Source of the DNA: Phyllobacteriaceae bacterium
GTDB taxonomy: Bacteria; Pseudomonadota; Alphaproteobacteria; Rhizobiales; Ancalomicrobiaceae
Assembly (NCBI GenBank): GCA_012517025.1
Contig: JAAYVT010000531.1
Location: 1-10,372, forward strand
Direction of reading: 5' to 3'
Length of the DNA: 10,372 nucleotides
Shown here: one piece after another, positions 1 to 5,997 of the stretch
How the letters are laid out: each line of letters starts with the position of its first letter
Position numbering within the stretch: position 1 is the stretch's first letter
Position numbers and translations under genes: made by a program
Notes under the pieces: model-generated
Told to the model about the DNA's origin: nothing
Seen by the model: only the letters and a program-made list of their open reading frames with translations
Databases searched by the model: none

Positions 1-847
1 CGGCCCCGACCGCGTCGGAGGCGCCGGGGATGGCGGTGTCGCCGAGCGCGGTCTCCACCAGCCGGCGATCGGCGGCGGTCGGCCGGCCGGCCGAGACGCC
101 GAGCTTCTCCTCGCCCACCGCGGCGGCGGCCTGGGCGCGCAGCAGCAACGCCACCGAGGCGGCGTCGGTCTTCGAGCCGGAGGCGGAGAGGTCGCGATGC
201 GCGGCGGCGATGCGCGAGGTCGTCGGATCGCCGTCGGTGTCGGGCATGCGGGTCAGGCGGGCGAAGAGCTCGCCGCTGGTGACCGCCTGACCGCCTGGGC
301 GATAGAACAGGCCGGGGTTGGCGGAAGCCGCCTTCGGAAAGGCGACCACCGCCGGGGCGTTCGGCTCGGTGGCGGCGAGGCGGAACAGCCGCGTCGCGCC
401 GGCCGGGCCGAGGACGTGGGCGGCATAGAGCTCGCCCTCGCTCGGCGCGCGGCCGAGCTGATCGGTCAGGCGGCGGGCGTTGTCCTGTGTGAACTTGCCG
501 GCCATCACCGCCGATACCAGCGGATCGGTGCGGAGCGACAGGATCTTCGCCCGGTCGATCGGATCGGCGACGGTCCAGCCGCCCTTGCCGTCCGCGACGA
601 TCTTCTCGGCGAAGCGCTCGAGCCCGACCGACGGTCCTTCCCTTCGCACCAGCTCGAACCACGTCTGATCGACGAACTGGAACAGGCCCTTGGCCGAGGA
701 GCCGTCGGCGGCGAGATCGGGACGGTGGTCGGATTCGCGCCGCGAGGTCTTCAGCAGGTAGTCGAAGGACGTGCCGGTGGCGTCCGCGGCAGCCTTGAAG
801 GCGCCCGCGATCCGCTGCTCCACCGCGCTCTTGCCGTCCACCTGCAT
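1..847 (-). CDS. Lytic transglycosylase SLT-domain protein, 3' end outside window
   Basis: This frame is open from an ATG at 847 to the left edge, giving 282 visible residues with the C-terminus missing. The first 65 residues carry the signature of soluble lytic transglycosylases (SLT, goose-lysozyme-like fold): RRESDHRPDL with the likely catalytic Glu at residue 38, then SSAKGLFQF (about 50-58) and QTW (61-63). Such enzymes cleave the MurNAc-GlcNAc bond of peptidoglycan and form 1,6-anhydro ends. The rest is an Ala-rich, helical, unassigned extension. I chose ATG 847 because GGGAG sits 5 nt upstream; ATG 859 is in frame but its GGGAG is only 1 nt away. No signal peptide is seen from either start, and the frame upstream is Arg-rich and unlike one. 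Export, or a role in envelope machinery assembly, is therefore unresolved. Domain call is firm; the exact role is not. Confidence 0.8.
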   Translation of the reverse strand, partial: MQVDGKSAVEQRIAGAFKAAADATGTSFDYLLKTSRRESDHRPDLAADGSSAKGLFQFVDQTWFELVRREGPSVGLERFAEKIVADGKGGWTVADPIDRAKILSLRTDPLVSAVMAGKFTQDNARRLTDQLGRAPSEGELYAAHVLGPAGATRLFRLAATEPNAPAVVAFPKAASANPGLFYRPGGQAVTSGELFARLTRMPDTDGDPTTSRIAAAHRDLSASGSKTDAASVALLLRAQAAAAVGEEKLGVSAGRPTAADRRLVETALGDTAIPGASDAVGA

Positions 848-1217
848 GTCGGCTCCCATGCTCCCGACCCGGCGCCGGGAACGATCGCGACGCCGCCGTC
901 CGGTTGCGCTTCCTCCCGTCGATCCCGCCCCGCCGGCGGGTCCCAATCGGTCGTCCGGCGACTTTCTCCGAAAGATCTCGACCTCGGTTCGTCACGGTGA
1001 CACGATTCGCGGCGAAACGGAGGTGTTCTCGTCCCGATTCCGCGAGTCGCGCACAGTTGCGTCTCGTCGGAGCCGAATTCGGCGCGACGCGACCGGTTCG
1101 GCGACACGCCGTCGCGAGACCGTCGTCAAACCGTCATGGAACGTCGGCGCAATGACGTGCGGCGGTCGGTCCGCTCCGGACCGGCGCGCCGCGTCCCTAC
1201 GAGACCGGGGTAGAGCC
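848..1217. other. Divergent intergenic spacer with several short palindromes
   Basis: About 370 bases separate the divergent transglycosylase and CitE-like genes. No reading frame here looks coded: the frames that stay open are Arg-rich and change character across the region. It does hold several inverted repeats: GTCAC-G-GTGAC at 991-1001, CGCGA-G-TCGCG at 1041-1051, the perfect 12-mer GCCGAATTCGGC at 1072-1083, and CGGTCCG-CTC-CGGACCG at 1167-1183. I could not pick out a convincing -35/-10 pair on either strand. Promoters for both flanking genes must lie here unless transcription enters from elsewhere. Confidence 0.5.
1167..1183. promoter_or_regulatory. Inverted repeat upstream of CitE-like gene, possible operator
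   Basis: CGGTCCG and CGGACCG form perfect 7-bp arms around a 3-base centre (CTC), ending 34 bases before the start codon of the CitE-like lyase. Size and position suit a dimeric repressor site, or a hairpin in the 5' leader. In DNA this GC-rich, short palindromes arise often, so function is inference. Confidence 0.3.
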
Positions 1218-2087
1218 ATGCGTTCCCTTCTCATCGTTCCCGCCGTCGCCGGCGACGACCTCGCCGCCGCTCTCGGTCACGGCGCCGACGCGGTGGTCGT
1301 CGATCTCGAGGAGACGGTCGCGGCGGAGGCGAAGACGGCGGGGCGGACGGCGATGGCCGACTTCGTCGCGGCGCACGCGGCACGGCTCGACCGGCCGCGC
1401 CTGTTCGTACGGGTCAACGGCTTCGCGAGCGGCTTGGTCGACGCCGATCTCGACGCCGCGATCGCCGCCGGCTGCGACGGGATCGTGCTGCCGAAAGCCG
1501 GCGGCGGCATGGAGATCACCCGGCTCGACGCCAAGATCGCGGTCGCCGAGGCGGTGCACGCGGTCCCCGAGGGGCGGACGCGGATCGTCGCGGAAGTGGC
1601 GGAGACCGCGCAGGCGGTGTTGCAGATCGCCACCTATCGCGGCGCGTCGCGGCGTCTGATCGGCATGGGCTGGGGGACGGCGGACCTCGCCGCCGACCTC
1701 GGCACCGGCGCGACCCACGGCGCCGACGGCGCGCTCCTCGACGCCTTCCGGCTGGCGCGGACGCTGACCCTGCTCGGGGCGGTGGCGGCCGAATGCGCGC
1801 CGATCGACGCCTCGACGCTCCCGAGCGGCGACCTCGACCGGCTCGCCGCCGAGTGCCGGGCGGCGGCGCGCGACGGGTTCACCGCGAAATTCGCCACCGA
1901 TCCGGCGCAGATCGCGACGATCAACGCCGCCTTCACCCCCGATGCCGAGGCGATCGCCGAGGCGACCCGGGTGGTGACGGCTCTCACGGCGGCGGGCGAC
2001 GGCGAGCCGACGACGCTCGACGGCGGCGCTGCGAGGGCACGGCTGGCGCGGGCCCGGCGGGTGCTCGCCCGCGCCGGGCTCGACTGA
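1218..2087 (+). CDS. HpcH/HpaI aldolase / citrate lyase beta (CitE-like) family protein
   Basis: 289 residues, a normal length for the CitE-like CoA-ester lyase family, a TIM barrel that cleaves, condenses or hydrolyses acyl-CoAs such as malyl-CoA or citramalyl-CoA with Mg2+. Visible in order: GADAVVVDLEETV (22-34), RVNGF with the CoA-contacting Arg 65, DGIVLPKAGG (87-96), EVAETAQAV with the metal-binding Glu 129, GWGTADLAADLG with Asp 156, and AKFATDPAQI (223-232) followed by AFTPDAEAI. The Arg, Glu and Asp needed by the family are kept. Two places differ from the usual pattern: LEET instead of LED(S/A), and AKFATDP where many members read GK..IHP. The start follows a purine-rich GGGGTAGAG and is the first residue matching the family. 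Which CoA ester it uses cannot be told; (S)-malyl-CoA thioesterase or citramalyl-CoA lyase-like activity are options. No metabolic partner gene lies beside it. Confidence 0.85.
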   Translation: MRSLLIVPAVAGDDLAAALGHGADAVVVDLEETVAAEAKTAGRTAMADFVAAHAARLDRPRLFVRVNGFASGLVDADLDAAIAAGCDGIVLPKAGGGMEITRLDAKIAVAEAVHAVPEGRTRIVAEVAETAQAVLQIATYRGASRRLIGMGWGTADLAADLGTGATHGADGALLDAFRLARTLTLLGAVAAECAPIDASTLPSGDLDRLAAECRAAARDGFTAKFATDPAQIATINAAFTPDAEAIAEATRVVTALTAAGDGEPTTLDGGAARARLARARRVLARAGLD

Positions 2088-2112
2088 TCGGCGGCGATGT
2101 CGCCGCCCGATC
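2086..2112. terminator. Hairpin filling a convergent gene junction, possible bidirectional terminator
   Basis: The 28-base gap between two convergent stop codons is almost wholly an inverted repeat. GATCGGCGGCGA (2086-2097) pairs with TCGCCGCCCGATC (2100-2112) over 12 bp with one bulged C; the innermost pairs must open to form a real loop. It overlaps the stop codon of the CitE-like gene. No T-run follows on either strand, so it is not a classical intrinsic terminator, though its place suits ending both transcripts. Confidence 0.4.
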
Positions 2113-2115
2113 GGG

Positions 2116-2721
2116 TCACGCGCCCTTCGGCCGGCCCATTTTGAACATGCCGTCGAGGCCGAGATAATCGTCGTAGCCGCAACGGGCGATGGTGCCGGCG
2201 CGCGTCATGTCGAAGCGGCCGTCGACGAGGCAGCGCTCGGCGAGATGGACGCCGATCACCTGACCGATCACGACCTGGGCGGCGACCTCCTCGCCGTCGA
2301 GGGTCTTCGGCGAGAAGATCTCCAGCACCCGGCATTCGAGCGAGGCGGCGGCTTCCAGCACCCGCGGCGCCCGCACCAGACGGCAGGGAGCCGGGGTCAG
2401 GCCGGCGTGGGGGAACTCCGAGCGGTCGCGCGGCAGCGGCGCCGAGGTGGCGTTCATCTGTTCGCGCAGATCGAAGGAGGCGAGATTGACCACGAACTCG
2501 CCGGTCTCGGCACAGGCCGCCACCGTGTCCTTCCAGCCTTCCGACGAAAACAGCACCATCGGCGGCTTCGAGCAGATCGCGTTGAAAAAGCTGTAGGGAG
2601 CGAGATTGTGCATGCCGGTGTGGTCGACGGTGGAGATCCAGCCGATCGGGCGCGGCGCGACGATCGCCTTGAAGGGATCGTGCGGCAGGCCCGGATGGCC
2701 GTCGGCGGTGGCGTAGAACAT
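2116..2721 (-). CDS. Flavin reductase-like (DIM6/NTAB, RutF-type) FMN-binding protein
   Basis: 201 residues. The N-terminal half is the flavin-reductase-like split-barrel domain: PHDPFKAIVAPRPIGWIST (13-31), the NLAPYSFFNAI block (39-49), PPMVLFSS (53-60), KDT (64-66), GEFVVNLA (74-81) and DLREQMN.TSAP (84-95). SEF..AGL.P.PC (101-113) and ASLECRVLEI (126-135) follow, as in this widespread proteobacterial subfamily. Related proteins bind FMN and reduce it with NAD(P)H, often feeding a partner enzyme; this subfamily's own substrate is not established. ATG 2721 begins where family similarity begins, and the frame upstream of it shadows the neighbouring gene. It lies 5 nt after the stop of the nitroreductase gene on the same strand, so the two are almost certainly cotranscribed and perhaps translationally coupled. 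Confidence 0.9.
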   Translation of the reverse strand: MFYATADGHPGLPHDPFKAIVAPRPIGWISTVDHTGMHNLAPYSFFNAICSKPPMVLFSSEGWKDTVAACAETGEFVVNLASFDLREQMNATSAPLPRDRSEFPHAGLTPAPCRLVRAPRVLEAAASLECRVLEIFSPKTLDGEEVAAQVVIGQVIGVHLAERCLVDGRFDMTRAGTIARCGYDDYLGLDGMFKMGRPKGA

Positions 2722-2726
2722 GGGCT

Positions 2727-3308
2727 TCAGGCGCTCCACTCGGTGACGACGTCGGCGTAGACCGGGCGCGGCCGATCGACCGGGGCGGCGGTCGGGGTGC
2801 CGATCGCGACGAGGCCGGCGAAGCGCTCGCCGGACTTCGCCCCGAGGATCGCCACCGCCTCGGCGTCGTAGCAGCACCAACCGGTCAGCCACTGCGCGGC
2901 GTAGCCGAGCGCATGGGCGGCGAGCATCAGGTTCATGATCGCCGCGCCGGCCGAAAGTTCCTGCTCCCAGACCGGGATCTTGACGTGCTCGGCGGCGGTG
3001 GAGATCACCCCGATGGTCAGCGGCACGGCGGAGAAGCGGGTCGCCTCGGCCTGACGCTTCGGCGCCGGAGCCTCGGGGAAGCGGGCGTCCCAGAGCGGAA
3101 GCAGTTTCGCATCGAGGGCGGCGCGGGCATCGCCGCGATAGAGCACGAAGCGCCAGGGGGCGAGCTTGCCGTGATCGGGCACGCGGGTGGCGATCGCGAT
3201 CAGGCGCGCGATTTCGGCGTCGCTCGGGCCGGGCTCCCCCATCTGGAAGGTCGGAATGGTGCGGCGAGTGTCGAGCAGCGCCAGGGCGCCTTCGTTCGGG
3301 ATCGGCAT
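2727..3308 (-). CDS. YdjA-type nitroreductase family protein
   Basis: 193 residues, close to the usual length of the compact YdjA branch of the nitroreductase superfamily: FMN-dependent NAD(P)H oxidoreductases that work as homodimers. Visible motifs are the N-terminal RRTIP (15-19, where FMN phosphate-binding RR(S/T) is expected), VPDHGKLAPWRFVLYRG (43-59), the mid-protein helix GAAIMNLMLAAHALGYAAQW (121-140), and FAGLVAIGTP (163-172) near the C-terminus. The start codon is preceded by GAGG at 8 nt spacing, and in-frame family similarity begins within ten residues. The natural electron acceptor is unknown; E. coli YdjA acts on nitroaromatics only weakly, so 'nitroreductase' is a family name rather than a function. 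It heads a two-gene unit with the flavin reductase-like gene, possibly a flavin supplier or a separate redox partner. Confidence 0.92.
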   Translation of the reverse strand: MPIPNEGALALLDTRRTIPTFQMGEPGPSDAEIARLIAIATRVPDHGKLAPWRFVLYRGDARAALDAKLLPLWDARFPEAPAPKRQAEATRFSAVPLTIGVISTAAEHVKIPVWEQELSAGAAIMNLMLAAHALGYAAQWLTGWCCYDAEAVAILGAKSGERFAGLVAIGTPTAAPVDRPRPVYADVVTEWSA

Positions 3309-3346
3309 CGGTCGGGCCTCGGAGGTACGGACGGGAGAGCGCCGGG

Positions 3347-3375
3347 AGGGAAGCGCCTCGGCAAGGGCTTGTCAA
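3347..3375 (-). promoter_or_regulatory. Possible sigma70-type promoter for the nitroreductase operon
   Basis: Read on the minus strand, a perfect TTGACA lies at 3375-3370. The hexamer 17 bases downstream (TTCCCT) is a poor -10 match. The location would put transcription start about 30 bases before the nitroreductase ATG, which is sensible. The call rests on the -35 alone. Confidence 0.3.
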
Positions 3376-3384
3376 CGACGCGCG

Positions 3385-3406
3385 CGACGATCGGGGCGGA
3401 TCGTCG
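3385..3406. promoter_or_regulatory. 8-bp inverted repeat in divergent spacer, possible operator
   Basis: CGACGATC (3385-3392) and GATCGTCG (3399-3406) are perfect inverted arms around GGGGCG. The element lies between the divergent nitroreductase and secreted-repeat genes, about ten bases upstream of the TTGACA proposed for the former and about 85 bases before the latter's start. It could be bound by a dimeric regulator of either unit. No regulator gene is adjacent, so this is inference. Confidence 0.35.
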
Positions 3407-3491
3407 GGTTCGACTTGATCTCGCCACGCTCCTGGGGTTCTTCTCTCCCCATCCAGAGAGTCGCGATCGCCGCGTCGCCCCGCGAGGATCC

Positions 3492-4496
3492 ATGCGCGTC
3501 CCGTCGTCTTCCTCCGTCGTCTCGTCCGTGATCGCCGTGGTGGCCGTCTTCACCGCGACGGCGGCGTTCGGCCAAGCGGCCGGGCAGCCGATGCCGATCA
3601 CCCCGCCGGCCGCCACCGGCGAGCCGCTGTCCTACGCGCCCGATCCGCCGCCTTCGGCGACGGCGCGCACCCCGGCCGCCGTCGGCCCGGCGGCGGCGGA
3701 CGTCGCCCGTGCCTACAAGCCGACGCTGAAGCTGTCGGCGCTGGTCACCGAGGGCTCGCCGGCGATCCGCAACGGGTTGGTGTGGCGGATCTTCAAAGAG
3801 AAGAACAACGCCGACGACCGGCTGCAGCTGGTGGTCACCGCGTCGGGCGGCGACGCCGAGTTCGATCTCGAACCGGGGTCCTATCTGGTGCACGCCGCCT
3901 ACGGCCGGGCCGGAGCGACGACGCGGGTCACCGTCACCAAGGACGCCACCCGCAAGGAGACGCTGATCCTCAACGCCGGCGGGCTGAAGCTCGCCGCCCT
4001 CGGGGTCGGCGATCTGCCGCTGCCCACCGACAAGCTCACCTTCGACGTCTATTCGATGGACGCCGACCAGCGCGGCGATCGTCAGGCGCTGGTGATGGGC
4101 GCCGGCGCCGGCAAGATCATCCGCCTCAACGCCGACACCTATCGGGTGGTCGCCCACTACGGCGATCTCAACGCGGTGGTGCGCGCCGAGATTCACGTCA
4201 ATCCGGGCAAGCTGACCGAGGCGACGGTTTATCACAAGGCGGCGCAGATCACCCTGAAGCTGGTCAACGAGCCGGGCGGCGAGGCGCTGACCAACACCTC
4301 GTGGCTGGTGCTGACCCCGTCGGGCGACCAGATCACCGAGAGCGTCGGCGCCTTCCCGACGATCGTTCTCGCCGAGGGCGACTACGCCCTCGTCGCCAAG
4401 AACCAGGACCGCATCTTCACCCGCAACTTCTCGGTCCAGGCCGGCTACGATCGCGAGATCGAGATCGTCGCCGACGACAAGGCCGACAAGAACTGA
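3492..4496 (+). CDS. Secreted protein with three beta-type repeats, function unknown
   Basis: 334 residues. Residues 1-27 look like a Sec signal peptide with a hydrophobic core (IAVVAVFTATAAF) and possible cleavage near AFG-QA. A Pro/Ala-rich linker covers about 30-75. Three tandem segments of about 75-85 residues follow, at 78-160, 164-246 and 252-327. Each opens with an alternating strand (LKLSAL, LKLAAL, ITLKLV), continues with a hydrophobic/aromatic strand (LVWRIF, LTFDVY, TSWLVL), then an acidic or small-residue turn before a (G/T)-Y-x-(L/V)-V-A strand (GSYLVHAAYG, DTYRVVAHYG, GDYALVAKNQ), and ends in a beta pair (RVTVTKD, EIHVNPG, FSVQAGY). The pattern recalls Ig-like or carboxypeptidase-regulatory-like folds and the repeats behind some bacterial VWA domains. 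I see no enzyme motif, lipobox or anchor, so a soluble periplasmic or secreted binding or structural protein is likely. ATG 3492 has GAGG 4 nt upstream, and the signal peptide supports it. I do not recognise a named family. Confidence 0.85.
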   Translation: MRVPSSSSVVSSVIAVVAVFTATAAFGQAAGQPMPITPPAATGEPLSYAPDPPPSATARTPAAVGPAAADVARAYKPTLKLSALVTEGSPAIRNGLVWRIFKEKNNADDRLQLVVTASGGDAEFDLEPGSYLVHAAYGRAGATTRVTVTKDATRKETLILNAGGLKLAALGVGDLPLPTDKLTFDVYSMDADQRGDRQALVMGAGAGKIIRLNADTYRVVAHYGDLNAVVRAEIHVNPGKLTEATVYHKAAQITLKLVNEPGGEALTNTSWLVLTPSGDQITESVGAFPTIVLAEGDYALVAKNQDRIFTRNFSVQAGYDREIEIVADDKADKN

Positions 4497-4508
4497 GCGG
4501 TGGCGCTC
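4495..4508. terminator. Small hairpin at convergent junction, weak terminator candidate
   Basis: GAGCG (4495-4499) pairs with CGCTC (4504-4508) around a GTGG loop, and one or two further pairs can form outside. It begins in the stop codon of the secreted-repeat gene and lies in the 27-base gap before the convergent pncA stop. No T-run follows. Confidence 0.25.
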
Positions 4509-4523
4509 GGTCGGTCGACGTGC

Positions 4524-5147
4524 TCAGGCGACTTCGGCGATCGTGGTGAACGTCACGCCGGCCGCCTCCAGCGCGGCGCGGGCGGCGGCGAGCGAGCCGT
4601 CGAGGTCGATGGCGCGACAGGCGTCCTCCACCAAGACCGTCGCGAAGCCGGCCGCGCGGGCGTCGAGCGCGGTCCAGGCGACGCAGAAGTCGGTGGCCAA
4701 TCCACACACGTAGACCCGTTCGATCCCGCGCGCCTTCAACAGCGCGGCGAGGCCGGTGTCGGTCGTCCGGTCGGCCTCGCGGAAGGCCGAATAGCTGTCG
4801 ATCGCCGGATCGCAGCCCTTGCGCAGGATCAGGAAGGCGTGCGGCACCTCGAGGCCGGCGGCGAGCGCGGCGCCGGCGCTGCCCTGCACGCAGTGCGTCG
4901 GCCACAGCACCTGCGGGCCGTAGGGGAGATCGAGGGTGCCGAAGGGCGCGCGGCCGGGGTGGTTGGCGGCGAAGGAAACGTGGGCGGCGGGATGCCAGTC
5001 CTGGGTCAGCACGACGTCGTCGAAGCGGCGGGCGAGCGGCCCGATCGGCGCCACGATCTCGTCGCCGCGCGGCACGGCGAGCGCTCCTCCGGGCAGGAAG
5101 TCGTTCTGAACGTCGACGACGATCAGACAATCACGGACGCCGGGCAT
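4524..5147 (-). CDS. pncA: Nicotinamidase / pyrazinamidase
   Basis: 207 residues of the cysteine hydrolase (isochorismatase-like) family. It hydrolyses nicotinamide to nicotinate and ammonia in NAD salvage in the cytoplasm. The catalytic triad is visible: Asp 12 in VDVQNDF, Lys 110 in LRKG, and Cys 155 in ATDFCV. The metal site matches known PncA enzymes, with Asp 50 and His 52 in QDWHP and His 85 in WPTHCVQG; GCDPAIDSYSAF (111-122) is also characteristic. An ATG 14 codons upstream (5189) is in frame, but ATG 5147 has AGGAG at 8 nt spacing and starts directly before the conserved first strand. It converges on the secreted-repeat gene and diverges from a small membrane-protein gene. The next enzyme of the pathway, nicotinate phosphoribosyltransferase (PncB), is not in this window, so it seems to be transcribed alone. 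Confidence 0.96.
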   Translation of the reverse strand: MPGVRDCLIVVDVQNDFLPGGALAVPRGDEIVAPIGPLARRFDDVVLTQDWHPAAHVSFAANHPGRAPFGTLDLPYGPQVLWPTHCVQGSAGAALAAGLEVPHAFLILRKGCDPAIDSYSAFREADRTTDTGLAALLKARGIERVYVCGLATDFCVAWTALDARAAGFATVLVEDACRAIDLDGSLAAARAALEAAGVTFTTIAEVA

Positions 5148-5255
5148 CGACGGATCTCCTCGCGGGTGCGGTCGAGACGACTGTGTCACGGTCGATTTCG
5201 ATGTACAACGAAGGCGGCTCGCGACCGGCGAGCGAAACCGACGGAGCCCTCGGCC

Positions 5256-5558
5256 GTGACCCCTCCGCCCTCCCCTCGGACCCCTTCCTCCGCCACCGCG
5301 GCGCCACCGCCACCGACCGGATTCGCGCGCGCTTGGCGCTTTCTGCTGCCGCTGGCGCTGGCGATCGTCGCGCTGGCCTTCGCGCTCGGGGTCTTCGACA
5401 CCACCGCGCGGCCGGCGTGGACCTTCGTCGTCGGCGCCGGCGTCGGCCTCGTCGGTCTCGCCTCGCTCGGCCGCTTCCTCTACGCCAAGAGCCGGCAGGG
5501 CCTCGCCGAGCTCGAGGACGAATTCGATCGGCGATTCGGCGAGGAGACGAAGAAATGA
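5256..5558 (+). CDS. Small two-helix membrane protein, GTG start
   Basis: 100 residues if translation begins at GTG 5256, which has GGAG about 9-10 nt upstream. No ATG lies near in this frame; the frame stays open far upstream only because it shadows pncA on the other strand. The N-terminus (2-22) is Pro/Ser/Thr-rich. Two hydrophobic stretches at about 29-47 (FLLPLALAIVALAFALGVF) and 55-76 look like transmembrane helices. The tail is short and charged, with an acidic helix (GLAELEDEFDRRFGEE, 82-97). I do not recognise the family. The stop codon overlaps the start of the CoA-binding gene by 4 bases (ATGA), so the two are translationally coupled. The helical hairpin and acidic tail suggest a small inner-membrane adaptor, but that is inference. 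Confidence 0.8.
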   Translation: MTPPPSPRTPSSATAAPPPPTGFARAWRFLLPLALAIVALAFALGVFDTTARPAWTFVVGAGVGLVGLASLGRFLYAKSRQGLAELEDEFDRRFGEETKK

Positions 5559-5977
5559 ACCACGACGCCTATTCCGACGCCTACCTGCGCGAGATCCTCG
5601 CCTCGACGCGGACGATCGCGGTGGTGGGGGCGAGCCCCAACCCGGAGCGGGCGTCGCACCACGTCACCGAGGTTCTGGTCCTGCACGGCTACGAGGTCTA
5701 CCCCGTCAATCCCGGCCTCGGTGGCAAGGAGATATGCGGGCGGACGGTCTATGCCCATCTCTCCGACGTGCCGGTGCCGATCGACGTGGTCGACGTCTTC
5801 CGCAATTCGACGGCGGCGGCGGGCGTCGTCGACGAGGCGATCGCGGTCGGGGCGAAAGTGGTGTGGATGCAGCTCGGCGTGCGCAACGACGCGGCGGCGG
5901 CGAAGGCGGAAGCGGCCGGGCTGAAGGTGGTGATGGACCGCTGCCCGGCGATCGAGCTGCCGCGACTGGGGATGTGA
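5555..5977 (+). CDS. CoA-binding protein, YccU family
   Basis: 140 residues, the full length of a single Rossmann-like CoA-binding domain (CoA_binding_2) as in E. coli YccU. Conserved blocks are TIAVVGASPNPERASHHV (20-37), which forms the nucleotide-binding loop, GYEVYPVNPGLGGKEICG (45-62), VPIDVVDVFRNS (74-85), AKVVWMQLGVRN (100-111) and GLKVVMDRCPAIE (122-134). The fold resembles the CoA-binding subdomain of succinyl-CoA synthetase and of protein acetyltransferases, but there is no catalytic domain, so it may sense or carry CoA; its physiological job is not established. It overlaps the preceding membrane-protein gene by 4 bases, and no separate promoter is needed. The 16-base gap to the convergent DUF3828 gene leaves little room for a terminator. 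Confidence 0.95.
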   Translation: MNHDAYSDAYLREILASTRTIAVVGASPNPERASHHVTEVLVLHGYEVYPVNPGLGGKEICGRTVYAHLSDVPVPIDVVDVFRNSTAAAGVVDEAIAVGAKVVWMQLGVRNDAAAAKAEAAGLKVVMDRCPAIELPRLGM

Positions 5978-5997
5978 GCGCGGGTGCGACGCCTCAC
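5974..5997. terminator. Hairpin spanning two convergent stop codons, weak terminator candidate
   Basis: GTGAG (5974-5978) pairs with CTCAC (5993-5997). After one bulged base on the left arm, GCG pairs with CGC, leaving a loop of about seven bases. The arms include the stop codons of both convergent genes. There is no T-run, so termination activity is uncertain. Confidence 0.25.

Noticed and set aside
197..1000. 267-residue plus-strand frame over the transglycosylase gene
   Set aside because: The minus-strand frame has clear SLT motifs, whereas this one is low-complexity Arg/Gly-rich.
4524..5189. Longer PncA form starting at 5189
   Set aside because: The extra 14 residues are not PncA-like, and the start at 5147 has a much better ribosome-binding site.
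5180..5209. Promoter-like hexamers between pncA and the small membrane-protein gene (TTGTAC/CACAGT on minus; TACAAC on plus)
   Set aside because: Each hexamer pair matches only about half of consensus, which is too weak to annotate in either direction.
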